64,000 nucleotides of DNA from Symbiodinium natans (GCA_905221605.1 CAJNDS010002564.1:285001-349000), one strand, 5' to 3'; positions 1-10,465 are shown, counted from the stretch's first letter. Notes: generated by a model not told the origin, from the sequence alone. Made by a program: numbers and translations.

Positions 1-374
1 CCCTTAAAGTTTGGAAACTCCCAAGTAGATCTGGACCATAAACACCCGAACACACAGGCCTGGCGAAACGGCCGCTGCCTTCCTGCCATATGCTGCCCAT
101 GCCTTAGCCGCGCAAGCATACGACAGAAGGGCCTGGCCCCGTCGATGAGCCAGACAAGCCACGACTAGCCCTACAAACCCAATAAGCCTCAGAAACGACA
201 TTCGCCTCCCCCCTCCCCCCCAAAAAAAGGCACCATATAAACCCTATATGAACACGATCCACCCCCACAGAATCCCTTTAAGCCCTGGGATCCTTATCGG
301 AAACTTACGTATGCCCACGTATGCCCTAGACCTAACCGCATGAGCTCAGAGTCCACAATAGATAAAACAATCAC
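1..374. other. Left edge, no gene recognised
   Basis: Mixed-composition sequence with a short C-run. Short open frames exist, but none shows a recognisable motif or a convincing start. Nothing else is seen here. Confidence 0.5.
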
Positions 375-560
375 ACTATATATATATATATATATCTATA
401 TATTATATATATATATGTATACATGTATGCATAGACGTACATACATACATACATGCATCCATGCATCCATGCATCCACATACATGTATATATATATATAT
501 ATATACACATACACATACACGTATACTCATACATACACATATATATACGCAATAAGCCAA
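375..560. repeat. AT/ACAT microsatellite cluster
   Basis: Runs of TA, ATAC and ACATGC-type units follow each other with little unique sequence. Long open frames across it on both strands read as Tyr/Ile/Thr/His strings and are artefacts of the simple repeat. Confidence 0.9.
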
Positions 561-619
561 ATAGGCAAGCCGTGTCTACAGAAAAAAAAATATGGGAAAA
601 CAAGTAAATACAAAACAAA

Positions 620-704
620 AGATATGCATACATATATATACATATATATATACACACATATACATATACATATACATACACACATATACATATACATATA
701 CATG

Positions 705-767
<63 letters not shown>

Positions 768-842
768 GTATACGTATACGTATACATATACATATACCTA
801 TACATATACATATACATATACATATATATATATATATATACA
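620..842. repeat. TATACA hexamer microsatellite
   Basis: About 200 bp of almost pure ATATAC/TACATA repeats with a few CGTATA variants near 767-782. It is interrupted only by point changes. Translations in all frames are low-complexity and not coding. Confidence 0.95.
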
Positions 843-1019
843 CACAGCCAAACCCCAAGCATGTCCTCTGAATCAGTCTGAATTCTTCTGAATTGTTCGC
901 TGACCTTTGTGTATGCCACAAGGCCAGTGAGGTCTCCTCCCTGCAGAGTGGCTGGAGGCTCCGAGTCGGTGCGGCGACGGCTGTGACGACCTTTTTCTCA
1001 CTGCCCTTTGCGCTCTGTT

Positions 1020-1062
1020 GAGGGTTTAGGGTTTAGGGTTTAGGGTTTAGGGTTTAGGGTTC
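1020..1062 (+). repeat. Interstitial TTTAGGG tract
   Basis: Five to six head-to-tail copies of the telomere heptamer TTTAGGG lie in unique flanking sequence. This is the first of many such tracts in the window. Confidence 0.95.
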
Positions 1063-1650
1063 CGGGCCTCGTTTGTCGGTGCAGCCCTTGCAGGCAAGAC
1101 TACTGGACAGAGCCCAGTCCACTTTTTACGAAAGGCCTTCTATGCCAGGACTGCCCCCAGGGGTGGAGGAGTTCGGCTTTACGGCTTTGGGACGAGCAAC
1201 CAATGTACCACTGCTGTAACGTTGGTAGCTTTGTAGCACCGGAGATGGACCGTGGAAGTTCCAGGATGTCAGATACGCAACGGAATCCTCACACTGCAAG
1301 TGTGCCCCGCCCTCGGATCTTCCTTAGAACCTCCTATTGGTCCCACTGCCTGGCAGTGTTGAGACTGGTATCTTCTTCTCTTTCAAGCAAAGCATTGCAG
1401 CCTGCTGAGTCCCGCCACCCTCCGCCTTTCTTTGTTTGGATGCCTTGGATGCCAAGGTGGTAAAGGAGGCAGCTCTGCCACCCTCTGGAAACAGGCAGAA
1501 CGCACAGGCTAGGGCACAGGGCGCAGGGGCCCAGGGGCAGGGGCGCAGGGCGCAGCGTGAGCGTAGCATCGCCAGGGATTATGCCAGCGGAGTGCGTCTA
1601 CGAGTTCCCGACGTGTTCTCTCCTGTGCCCAAGGGGCTTCCCCAGCGCAG

Positions 1651-1787
1651 GAGTTGCAGCAGCAACAGCGCCTCCGATGGCTAGACTCGCTGATCAAGAA
1701 GGAAGAGGAGGAACGCAGAAACATGCAAGATGATGCGACAGGAATCTGGCACATCCGACATGACATTCTGGGGGCGCAGAGGGGCGG
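1651..1787 (+). CDS. Putative exon, charged/helical protein
   Basis: The frame encodes a Gln-rich start (ELQQQQRLRW), then a strongly charged helix containing IKKEEEERRNM, then IWHIRHDILGAQ. The block follows an AG (cgcAG|GAG) and ends exactly at a textbook GTAAGT donor, which also contains the only nearby in-frame stop. The highly polar, helix-forming composition and clean splice borders argue for a real exon. I do not recognise the family. The start codon would lie in an upstream exon that I cannot identify. A second exon candidate on the same strand lies at 1992-2092. Confidence 0.5.
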
Positions 1788-1991
1788 GTAAGTGGCGGGT
1801 AGCTTGAGCAGTGAGTCTCAGCTGCAGGGGCTCCCCTTCCAGCGCCACTCGATGTCCAAGGCCGAAGCTTCCAACGTGTTGCTTCCAAATTCTGAGCCTT
1901 CGACGCCAAAAGGAGCCTTCGAAGCTTGTGGTTCCTTCAGCCTTCACCCATCTTTGCCTGTCAGGTCAACGCTCGTATCTATCCGGAGAAG

Positions 1992-2092
1992 TTGCTGAAC
2001 CAGCACCCCTGGTCACACAAGTGGCTTCCGGCCGCTTGGCTGATGCGGATGATGTTATTGACATGTCTTCCAGCTTGAGTCGACCGTCATGA
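1992..2092 (+). CDS. Putative terminal exon
   Basis: After an AG, the frame reads VAEPAPLVTQVASGRLADAD, then Asp/Ser-rich residues, then TGA at 2090-2092. The composition (Ala, Val, Asp, Ser; no low-complexity run) looks coding. It may be a downstream exon of the gene with the 1651-1787 exon, but phase and continuity were not proved. No family is recognised. Confidence 0.35.
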
Positions 2093-2228
2093 AGGTCGAG
2101 CCACTTCCGTGTAGCCCAAAATTCTGCTACACTGCTAGCACCAATGCCAGGGCCGAGATTGCTCTCAGCCGCAACCTCTTCTGAAGGCGCGGCGCCTCGG
2201 GTTTCCAGTGGGACTCAAGAAGAACGAA

Positions 2229-2231
<3 letters not shown>

Positions 2232-2317
<86 letters not shown>
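2232..2317. repeat. (GT)43 microsatellite
   Basis: An uninterrupted GT dinucleotide run of 86 bp. Long Cys/Val or Thr/His open frames across it are repeat artefacts. Confidence 0.97.
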
Positions 2318-2318
<1 letters not shown>

Positions 2319-3180
2319 GCAGAGTGTCTTTGATGAATAGCCGTTCGTTGTGTGGGCCCACTGTGGGCATTCAGTTTGAACTAGCAGCCCAGAAGCATGA
2401 AACGTGTGCAAGAGCTAAACGAAGCAAGTGAACGTAAACATGCCTTAGCCACAATGTGGCCTCGGTGAGAGTTCGCAGTCTGGGAGGCCAAGGAACGTGT
2501 GAGCCGTATGTGATGGTAGATGCGTTGTGCGCAGCAGCCAAGTGTGCAGAACATGATCGCGCAGTGAGATCACCGCATGTGAACGTAAACAAATGAACTC
2601 ACATTGTAGTTTGCAACTTAAATACATGGGGTATTCGGGGGCCACTCGTGAAACGAATCGCGCCCTGGCGTCTCACGCAGCTGGAAAAGCGCTGTGCAAG
2701 GGGCTTTCGGAGTTCGCCCTTAAGCATACAACTCTGACCATCACACCGACAGCAGAATTGCAAAACACAACATCAAGATGTAGCAAGCAGGCCCTGCTTC
2801 AAGGTTGCTCGCGTGGTGGCTCGACAGCTAAAACTCACAGCTTGCAAGCCTGACAAGGACTACAGTCGTTGCGTGTACACCTAACTGCACCACTACGCAG
2901 TAGTAAGTCTAGCTTCAGACCGTGGCCTCCAGACCATAGCCAGCATCGACGATTGAAACCTTGTGTCTGAGACCCCCAGGTATACGGCCCCAAAGATCCT
3001 CGAACTCCAAACTTTAGATGGACTTCATCACCTAGAAGCTGCGTGAAATGGACGCTCGAGATGGCGGTGCTAGCAAGGCCCATGGCTTGGAAGTGCTATG
3101 GCGTATTGCCATGTCCGGAGCAAGCCAGATATGAGAAGCAGTGGATGCCAGACGGCCAGACGTTAGCAATGTCTTGAGAT
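2318..3180. other. No confident gene
   Basis: Non-repetitive sequence with only short competing frames on both strands. A direct repeat GTGAACGTAAACA occurs near 2429 and 2579. A short frame (QKHETCARAKRSK) near 2390 might be exon-like but cannot be supported. Confidence 0.4.
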
Positions 3181-3280
3181 GGGGGTTTCCGAAATTAGGG
3201 GATACCTCATTCGGTTCCTTATTATATTCCCTACTATTGGGGGGTCTATTTTCGGGGGTCCCCTATTGTCGCAAGCTCCC
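3181..3280 (+). mobile_element. MITE family 1, copy A
   Basis: This 100-bp element starts GGGGGTTTCCGAAATTAGGG and ends with an imperfect inverted copy. The interior carries GGTTCCTTATTATA and CTACTATT, also found in copies B-E (6635, 22731, 48996, 60482). The flanks GAGAT and ATCTC extend the inverted repeat rather than forming a target-site duplication. It is non-coding; a family of non-autonomous DNA transposons is the best reading. Confidence 0.8.
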
Positions 3281-3739
3281 ATATCTCAGGATGATGTGAC
3301 AGGCACACTGTTCGAGCATAGCATTCGGCTTGTGGTGTTCGCTCACCCGTGCCAACTTTCCCTCGGCCCCCTTCCTTTCCAGTCGGCGCACCTGATTTTG
3401 TTTTCAATGACCCTTTAAGCAGGTCTGTTCGGAACATTCCATTACCCTCTTGTTTGTCAGTAACAGCTAGCCAAGCCTTGAGCCCCAAATCTGCACTCCC
3501 AGGCTTTTGGGATTCGTCTGTGTCCTGCAGCTCTTCCAGGCCTGCGGGAGCAATTGCCAGACTGCCGACAGCCCATAGTCCACAGTACATGAACGAAACA
3601 TGCCAGCAGATCCCCACAGAAGCCTGCCTTCCTTTCAGGCCACTGCAAACAGCGATCCCTGTGCCAGCACTGAATGGGAGCAGGCCGTCCGTGGTTTGAG
3701 GTTGTGGTAGCTGCTTAGCTTCGACGACGGCATCGACAT

Positions 3740-4540
3740 AAAAAGCACAGAAGCAGTTTGCTGGAGCAGGGTTGAACCGTCAACTTAAAAGGCACTGCCA
3801 CGCAGCCTCACCGGGCTCTTTCTTGGGACTCAAGATGCCTTCTGCCTATCGACTGAGCCGGCCAGAACCTTGACAGGTTCGGCAGCTGTTGTGGGTTGCG
3901 GTCTCAGATGCTGTCGTAGAAGGCAGGTCTTGTAGTGGGCCGATTGCCCCCCGTAACTGCTGTGAGTTAACATGAGTTAACCGTAGTACTGGCCAGCAAT
4001 GACCCTCCCCCCGCCCCATGCAAACCAGCACAAATAGATGAGGTCGTGGTCGGCGATGGGCGAGAGGGGCAAAAGAGAATCCGGTCCCTCCAAGAGTCTG
4101 CGCCAGACGCTCGGGACTTGTTTGGATGCCTGGATGCGTGTGTTGATTCTCATGTCGCCAAGGCCGCCACCACCTTTGCGACCCTCATCCTGCGTGCATG
4201 GCGCCTTCGCATCCAACTTGTTGCAGCTTGCTCTGGCCGACTCTAAGCCAGTTCTAGTGATTCTAGTGTGGCTAACTGGCTTCGGGGACAGGCGCCGTGT
4301 GCCTTCATTTGCTTCACATGCTGCGCACCGAGCGGCAGGAGACCATGCAATCTGAGCTACACAACGCGATGTTTCGAAGTTCATCAGCTCATGTCCTCCG
4401 AGTAGGAAGCCCGAAGCCCGAAACTCCTCGCCACGACAGGATCGCCTGCGTGAGCTCACGAGTATGGGTGGCGATGTTGTCTCAGTGATCATGGACAGCT
4501 CGTTCCTGAAGGCCGGGGGTTCAGGATTCAGGGTCACTTT
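3740..4540. other. Intergenic or intronic, no gene assigned
   Basis: Open frames exist on both strands (the longest on the minus strand across 3977-4537), but none shows a start, motif or compositional bias that separates it from chance. A decayed tRNA-like region near 3763-3866 was considered and rejected. Confidence 0.35.
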
Positions 4541-4557
4541 ACGGATGTTTGGGCATT

Positions 4558-4764
4558 ATGGGTTCTAGGAGTGTCATTGGGCTATTGAATGTGGCAAGCG
4601 TCCTTGTGTTGCTTGCAGACGCTGCAGCGGACCCCTCTGTGTCTTTGGTCTTAGGTCGGAGCCGGGCGCTGGCCACTCTTCGCGTTGCTGCACTTGGCGC
4701 AGGTCGGATTGAGATGGCGCTTGGGGATGGGTCGAGTCATGGAATTGGCACCCGGGTGTTGTGA
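4558..4764 (+). CDS. Short ORF with predicted signal peptide
   Basis: The ATG at 4558 opens a 68-residue frame. It begins MGSRSVIGLLNVASVLVLLA and continues DAAADPS: a short basic N-region, a hydrophobic core of about 15 residues and small residues suited to signal peptidase. The rest (Ala/Leu/Arg/Gly-rich) is unrecognised and ends at TGA 4762-4764. It could be a small secreted protein or the first exon of a larger one. The signal-like start is visible in the sequence; secretion is inference. Confidence 0.4.
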   Translation: MGSRSVIGLLNVASVLVLLADAAADPSVSLVLGRSRALATLRVAALGAGRIEMALGDGSSHGIGTRVL

Positions 4765-5016
4765 GGCTCAGCTGGAACTGGAAGAGGCTCGGGGGACACG
4801 TTGAAGAGAAGAACCTGCGCGGCGCACGGCGACTGACTTTGGGGCAGTCTCTGGGCCCATCTGGGCCTGACTCACCTCGACCATGTTTCATGCGGCTTTG
4901 CGACAGGGGCGCTCGGATGCGGTGTCGGGTGGAGACCCCAGAAGTTTGTGGAGCACCCTGCAGCAAATGGTGATATCAGTGACCGCAGATCTTTGGTGCT
5001 CTTGAACGGTTCTGGT

Positions 5017-5118
5017 TTGGGATGTTCCCCCCATAAACTAACAGTCCTTGACAGGGATTATCGGGCCCCCTAGTATCATCCCGATTAGCGACGGCCAGTA
5101 TAAGGGTGAACATCCCAA
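5017..5118. mobile_element. MITE family 2 (hAT-like) with 8-bp target duplication
   Basis: This 102-bp element has terminal inverted repeats TTGGGATGTTCMCCC (left 5017, right ending 5118). It is flanked by GTTCTGGT (5009-5016) and GTTCTAGT (5119-5126), an 8-bp direct repeat with one mismatch. Eight-bp duplications are typical of the hAT superfamily. The interior is non-coding. The superfamily assignment is inference from duplication length and the TIRs. Confidence 0.75.
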
Positions 5119-5237
5119 GTTCTAGTGTTGGATTTGGCGGTGCCACTGCCTTGTGATCCAGAAAGGGGAAGCATGTCCAGGACGATGGCAGCCCCTCATC
5201 ACGGATGACCATGTCCGCTTCCGGAACTGGGCGTTGA

Positions 5238-5312
5238 GCTTAGGGTTCAGGGTTCAGGGTTCAGGGTTTAGGGTTTAGGGTTTAGGGGTTAGGGTTTAGG
5301 GGTTTAGGGTAG
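5238..5312 (+). repeat. Degenerate TTTAGGG/TTCAGGG tract
   Basis: About ten heptamers mixing TTTAGGG, TTCAGGG and TTAGGGG variants. The mixture suggests an old interstitial telomere tract. Confidence 0.9.
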
Positions 5313-5419
5313 CTCAAGAGTGAAGGGAGATTGAGAAGTAGGAGGCTTCGGCATGCGAGGAAGAGGGCAGAAGATGAGGTTCATGGTCACCTCGTGCATG
5401 GCCAAACGCCTCCTTTGGT

Positions 5420-5570
5420 GGCTCTGCCCTCAGCTTATATATACATCTATATATATATATATATGTACACACGATTATACGTATAAAAGTATAAATGCTA
5501 TATAGATATTTGTATACACACTATAGATAGATAGATAGACAGATAGATAGCTGTATATATGTATATGCCC
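5420..5570. repeat. AT/GATA microsatellite
   Basis: TATATA runs followed by TAGA/GATA tetranucleotides around 5521-5550. Confidence 0.85.
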
Positions 5571-5955
5571 AGGTCATCCACGCTTTTTGTGGTTGCTAGC
5601 CAATTAGCTCGCTTGATGGGCCGCAGGCTTGAAAAGAAATGAAAGTGGAAAGCCATATTACGGTGTAATCGGGGGTTACTTGTGTTCGTTGAATTAAACC
5701 GGCTTCTACTTTTACAACTCAGATATTGGCTGCCCCAAGTTAAATTGCAACTAGGTAACATGTGCACGAGGTGCCGTGTTGTTTCGAAGGGTAGGAATGA
5801 ACTTACAACTCGGGTTTTCGCACGGTTTCCATTCATGACAACCTGAGTTTTCTTCAGAAGAGCTTAACTACTCATTAGTTATTTGCATGTTTGCCGGTTT
5901 TCTAGCTTAGGTGCTTGTTTTTGGGGCTGTGGAACGTCTTCTTCCAGAAAGGTCA

Positions 5956-6235
5956 AAACATCCTTCTGCAGGATGCTGGATACAGAGGCGAAATCGCTGC
6001 AAGATGTAAGTAGCAGTGTTTTGGGCACCTTCGCAGACGGCATGAACACTTGTGACAGCGACTCGTGTTGCAGAACATGAAACATCCTTCTGCAACATGT
6101 TGCATACAGAGACCAAAATGCTGAAATTGCCAGTTCCTGGGCATGTTCGCAAATGGCCTGAACGCTTGTGACAGTGTCTTGTTCCAAAAGCGTCCAACAT
6201 CCTTCTTTAGCATGTTGTCTAAAAAAGAAAGCTGT
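5956..6235. repeat. Diverged tandem repeat, unit about 115-124 bp
   Basis: AACATCCTTCTGC recurs at 5957, 6081 and (as AACATCCTTCTTT) 6196. Each is followed by related text (ATGCTGGATACAGAG / ATGTTGCATACAGAG) and by TGAACRCTTGTGACAG. Overlapping open frames on both strands arise from the repeat; no gene is assigned. Confidence 0.75.
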
Positions 6236-6559
6236 AAATGTCAGTGCCTGGGGCATGGTCAGAGTACGTAACATGCCTCCCCCCCCTCCATCCAGAAAAC
6301 ATCAGGAAGTCGCATCGCACGATGTTTCACGGCGCCTTGTGCATGTGCTACCAACTATTTGAGTTGGTCTGGGAACACAACTCGATGTCAACTATCATTA
6401 TTGCTTGAAAGGCTCGACATATGGAAAGATCAGAAAGGAGAGCTCTGCGGTTTCCGTATTTAATGCTAAGTTGCCGGCAAATGTAGAATACGCAGCTTAG
6501 TCAGGAAAATTGACTTGCACTTATGTTATGTCATCGTTGGTGAAGTTATTTTGCTTTTT

Positions 6560-7025
6560 TAACTTGCATGAGCCGAGCTCGTGGATCTTGGAAACGTGAA
6601 CCGCTACAACCGATCTGTGCCCTTTTGACATGTTGGGGTTAGGATAATAAGGGGCCCCTTAATATGGACCCCAAATAGTAGGATCCCCTTATAATAAGGA
6701 ACCCAATAAGGTTCCCCGCAATATCGTAAACCCCCTATGTAAACCTCAGTGATCTTGGACCTCGGATCGTTCAAAACAGAGGCCGGTACAAGCCGGTACA
6801 AACCGGTACGTAGAAGTTGTACCGGCCCATGTTTCCAAGATTCAGCATCCCAGATTCCACAAATTCCAGCGATGTTTTCCAGAGAAATCTTGAAAACATG
6901 AGCCGAGCTTGTGTTTCCAAGATTCGTCCAGAACACCTCTTTGCAATCTTAGATCTTGGATGCTGGAAAGGTTACCCGGTACAAGTTGCACCGATCTGTA
7001 CCGATTTGTGCCGGTCCATGTATCA
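6560..7025. repeat. Interspersed repeat cluster rich in CCGGTAC
   Basis: CATGAGCCGAGCT occurs near 6567 and 6897. GTACCGG/CCGGTAC motifs cluster at 6780-6830 and 6975-7015. TTTCCAAGATTC and GATCTTGGA occur as inverted partners. The segment holds MITE copy B and looks like nested or decayed inverted-repeat elements. No coding signal. Confidence 0.55.
6635..6735 (-). mobile_element. MITE family 1, copy B
   Basis: The reverse complement begins GGGGGTTTACGATATTGCGG and contains GGTTCCTTATTATA and CTACTATTTGGGGTC, as in copies A, C and D. The left end (GGGGTTAGGATAATAAGG on the + strand) is the diverged inverted partner. ATGT on both sides hints at a short duplication. Confidence 0.8.
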
Positions 7026-7175
7026 CCAAACATACAGAGAATATGAGAACATACGAATCATATGAAGCAAAACGCTGGAGAACAAAATGAAAGAACACAG
7101 GAACCAGCAAACAACAGAAAGAAGCAGAAATAAGCCAAAGAAACGTGGATGACTGGGCAGGGGCGCGAATCCGTA

Positions 7176-7268
7176 TATATATATATATATATATGTATAT
7201 GTATAGATGCATATATATATATATATCTATGTACGATACTACTATCTATGTATATACATATATTCTCT
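7176..7268. repeat. AT microsatellite
   Basis: ATATAT and GTATAT runs; frames across it read Ile/Tyr strings. Confidence 0.9.
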
Positions 7269-7795
7269 TTTGCCAAGCTCATCGACTGAGCAAAAATGCT
7301 CGTTTTCTAGACTCATTCGCATCGCTGGTTTGTATTAAGCTTGCGATTCCGAGGACTCCGTCCACTTCCTGGCGCGGGCAGACCCACGAGAGCCCTCGCA
7401 GCCCAGCGCCCTGTGCTCCGCGGCAAAGGCGAAAGACCCTCCCATGTTCTCAGACTGTGAAGAGCTGCCCGCGTTTCTGGGCATCCATGCGGTCCACTGC
7501 CCGAATTCCCTTCAACGTGTGTATCGTATGTGCATAGCCCTCACATGGACTGCAACTCAAGCGGGAGAGATCAGCAACTTGTCACACTAGGAAGCCCTGC
7601 TCTGTGCCAGGCCGTTGGGTACCTGGCATCCGCTTTGGTTCTGGCTCAGGAAAGGGACGCGCAGATCCTTAAAGAGGCCGGGGAGATCAGCTGTCTGCAC
7701 GTTGTGGCTCGGTCTTCGCCATAGGTCCGATGCGCTTCTCACGCTTCTTGCCTGGATGGTGGCTGGTTGCAGTCCAAGCGCCCTCCTTTTGACAG

Positions 7796-7999
7796 GCCGA
7801 GCATCTTGTGGCTTCTGCAGCTTGGGCTGCAGTGAGATCAGCGGTGGTGGTTCAGAACAACTCAGCTCAAACTTGGGGGGGCAATTTTGTCACTGTCCCT
7901 GAGGCGGAAGGACACATTAAGCACTGCGAGAACGTTGAGCCTGAGAGATTCAGCGTCCTCACGCTCTTGCGCACCGAGTGCCGGACTCAGGGCTCTTAG
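7796..7999 (+). CDS. Possible exon, unrecognised
   Basis: After gacAG the frame reads AEHLVASAAWAAV, an Ala/Val-rich stretch, then TWGGNFVTVPEAEGHI and a C-terminal part ending at TAG 7997-7999. Overlapping frames on both strands are also open, so the assignment is weak. A neighbouring frame at about 8238-8290 (FLHLAALHVKAVKDA) resembles the first helix of an ankyrin repeat but stands alone. Confidence 0.25.
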   Translation, partial: AEHLVASAAWAAVRSAVVVQNNSAQTWGGNFVTVPEAEGHIKHCENVEPERFSVLTLLRTECRTQGS

Positions 8000-8737
8000 G
8001 TTCTTTTTGTTCTTTACAGGAGCTGTGAGGCTTCGTGAGTGTGCAATGCGGGCTGCGGTTGCCAGCATGAATTCGACGACAGTCAGCTCAAAATCAACGG
8101 TGCGAATCTTCTGAAGGGGTTTACGCAGGGCTCTCTTAGACCAGGTGGCCAATCTGGTGGCTTCTGCACTCAGTCCTATCATACCTCTTCCCCTGGCAGG
8201 CCCGGGTGTGCAGTCATGGGATGAGTTGGCACAGCAGACGCTGGATGCTTTCTGCATCTTGCTGCTCTGCATGTGAAGGCGGTGAAAGATGCAAGTCCCC
8301 AGCTTGGGTCGAACTGGCATGTGCTGGCGCTCCGACGAACCGGGTTCGTGACGGTGCGATGTGCCTTGCCAGGTCGCCACAGGAGGCACCGGCTCCAGTT
8401 TCGCGACTGCCGGAGACAGGTACGCTCACGCCACGAGTGGCGGGAGACTTGCAACACGCGCCGATAGTTGCCGCTGGTGTCAACGTCGTTTGTTTCCTTC
8501 AGCAGACTGTCGCGTGCACCCGGTCACCCGAGCCGCGTCAGGACAAAAGCCGGCTTCTGCACCTCAGACAGCGATGCCGTACCATGCTTGGGAATCAGGA
8601 ATCGGGTGACAGGTCCAGGGGTAGGGGTTTCGCAATTCTCGGAGACCTCTTGCCGCTGCCACAGCTAGCTAGCCCAGAGAGTGACTGTCGCAGACTTGTC
8701 GCCTAGCCTTTGGCAACTTAATTACAACGACGTTAAG

Positions 8738-9061
8738 ATGTACTCCGGATTCGTAGACTTGCAGTTCTTGCAGCGCGGAGCGGGCTCCATCCAGGATGTG
8801 TCCTGGTGCTTTGAGGCAGTGCTGGGGCCTCGAGCAGAAGCCCCCGAGCATGTGCTTGCTTCCCAAGGCCAGCAGCGTCGAGGGGTTTTCGGGGATCAGG
8901 GTTCAGCAGAAAGGCCAGCAGGCGTTGTGGAACGAGCATTGGAGGCACCCAAAGCCCAGAAGCCATCCTTTGCCCCCGCCAGCCAGGCCGTCTTTGTGCA
9001 GTATGATGGAGGCGTGTACCTCATGGATGCACCGCAGCTGGAGAAGCAAGGCTCCCCCTGA
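8738..9061 (+). CDS. Hypothetical protein
   Basis: The ATG at 8738 opens a 107-codon frame to TGA 9059-9061. It begins MYSGFVDLQFLQRG, has an Ala/Gln/Arg-rich centre (about residues 35-70), and ends with QAVFVQYDGGVYLMDAPQLE. The balanced composition and the ordered final segment look coding. The family is not recognised. The frame is open upstream to about 8681, so the true start may be earlier or in another exon. It lies 470 bp upstream of the zinc-finger gene on the same strand; no shared transcript can be shown. Confidence 0.45.
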   Translation: MYSGFVDLQFLQRGAGSIQDVSWCFEAVLGPRAEAPEHVLASQGQQRRGVFGDQGSAERPAGVVERALEAPKAQKPSFAPASQAVFVQYDGGVYLMDAPQLEKQGSP

Positions 9062-9528
9062 CAGCCTCTTCTTGATCCTCCCTTCCCAATTCTGCTCATT
9101 ACCTGGGTTCTTCTCTTGTTTAGAAATGGTGTAGAGTAGTTGCCCACTTTCGGCCGTTCGACTGGCACTGAAGAACTGAAGAAGCAGATCGCTGCGCAGG
9201 CATGCCCAGTGGGTCGCTGATGCCACCTGGTGATCAATTAAGTTGAGCCTTTTGAACAGATTAGAACTCGTTTCTCTGCAGACAGGGGTGACCGGCTGAG
9301 CCAGCCCGGAACAACATCCTGAAACTGACAAGACCCCATGTGGGAGGCATAGATAACACCCTGCAGGCTCTAAATCCTAAACCCCAGAAGCCCTAGAAGT
9401 TGCATCTGCGCCCCTCGCTTCACCATAGGTTGCAATTGCCGCAGGTGTTTGGCTGTCGTGGCACTAGTTCCTGCTAGCTAGTCTCTTGCTAGTTTGCTTT
9501 GCCGGTTCTTGTGTCTCGACATCGACAG

Positions 9529-9894
9529 ATGACGCAGTCCCTGATCCGATTCTCGGATGACCCGCACGATGAGTTTGTGCAGCAGATTCACGCGAGTCTC
9601 ATGCACGACCTGACCAGCGATGAAGAGGAAGACCAGAAGCAGGAGAGTCAGGAAGCGAAGGTCTTCGCAGAACCTGCCTCCGCTCGGCCTTGCCCAGAGA
9701 AGTGCAACCCTTGTGTCCTCCACCTGTCAGCCATGGGCTGCCGGTACGGTCAAGCATGCAAGTACTGCCACGAGCATCAGCAGGGCGAGCGATTTCGTGG
9801 CCCGAGGCCACGGCGGGAACCGCGATACGCGCTAAAGAAGCAGATCAATGCTGCTTTGGAAGCTCGGTGCTGTTGGGGGAGGGAGCTTGTTTAA
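9529..9894 (+). CDS. CCCH-type zinc-finger protein
   Basis: The ATG at 9529 gives a 121-residue protein. Residues 1-30 are mixed; residues 31-45 form an acidic patch (SDEEEDQKQES). Residues 62-81 carry one zinc finger with exact C-x8-C-x5-C-x3-H spacing: Cys62, Cys71, Cys77, His81 (core GCRYGQACKYCHEH). A basic tail (GPRPRREPRYALKKQI) follows and could contact RNA. CCCH fingers bind RNA in mRNA processing, stability or translation; single-finger proteins of this style are, to my knowledge, common in dinoflagellates, which rely on post-transcriptional control. The frame runs into AAAAAA after the stop and may be a terminal exon. The finger is certain; the RNA role is inferred. Confidence 0.75.
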   Translation: MTQSLIRFSDDPHDEFVQQIHASLMHDLTSDEEEDQKQESQEAKVFAEPASARPCPEKCNPCVLHLSAMGCRYGQACKYCHEHQQGERFRGPRPRREPRYALKKQINAALEARCCWGRELV

Positions 9895-9962
9895 AAAAAA
9901 ACTACCAACAAGTTTTGGGGAAGCCCGTTGCACCCTGAACACTCCAGCCCGCAAAAAAACAT

Positions 9963-10164
9963 GCGAAACGCTGAAAACACTGGTGGGCGTGGCACTTTTC
10001 AACATAAGACCACGTTGCAGTTACCCCGTTCCACCCTGAACCCTCACAAAACACCAAACCCGAAAACGTGCAGAAATCGCAAAAACATATCCCCAAAATA
10101 AACACTGCGAAGTGCTGAAAACACTGGCAGGCGTGGTACTTTTCAACAACACGCCACCTTACAG
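9963..10164 (+). repeat. 58-bp direct repeat pair
   Basis: Copies at 9963-10020 and 10107-10164 share GCTGAAAACACTGG, GGCGTGG and ACTTTTCAAC with about 80% identity by eye, spaced 144 bp apart. No coding signal is seen in this stretch (9895-10290). Confidence 0.75.
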
Positions 10165-10294
10165 GCACTCCAAGTCCTGAGAAATAAAAGCCGCCAACAA
10201 AGCCCCTTTCAATGTGCGAGCACTGCCCTGCGTGGGTTAAAACCACATTTCCTGGTACAAACGGTCCAGGGCCGCTAACGCCCGCGTGACCTAG

Positions 10295-10465
10295 TGTTAC
10301 TGCATTCATTCGCCGTACGACAAAAAGCTGCTGCAGCTGCAGCCTTTGTGGGAAGGGCTTCTAAAGTCTCACCCGAAGCTGGGTGAATTGCTGGCCACCT
10401 GCACGGCTGAACCGACAGACGGCAAGGCAAAAACCAGCAAAGAAGGGATTTTGGAGATTTGTTGA
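10295..10465 (+). CDS. Putative exon, helical Lys/Leu-rich protein
   Basis: After ctAG the frame reads CYCIHSPYDKKLLQLQPLWE, then LLKSHPKLGELLATCTAEP, then a Lys/Thr-rich stretch to TGA 10463-10465. The amphipathic Leu/Lys pattern is strongly coding-like. A GC donor (GAC G|GCAAGG) within it could join it to the next exon candidate at 10511-10810. No family is recognised. Confidence 0.5.
   Translation, partial: CYCIHSPYDKKLLQLQPLWEGLLKSHPKLGELLATCTAEPTDGKAKTSKEGILEIC

Noticed and set aside
403-921. Long Ile/Cys/Tyr ORFs over 403-921
   Set aside because: Translation of AT/CATA microsatellites.
3763-3866. tRNA-like or tRNA-derived SINE on the minus strand (A-box-like GGCTCAGTCGATAGG, B-box-like GGTTCAACCC)
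   Set aside because: No pairing T-stem or acceptor stem could be found and the box spacing is long; not supported as a tRNA. A SINE remains possible but unproven.
3977-4537. 186-codon minus-strand ORF
   Set aside because: Starts from a non-ATG codon, no recognisable domain, and competing frames on the other strand.
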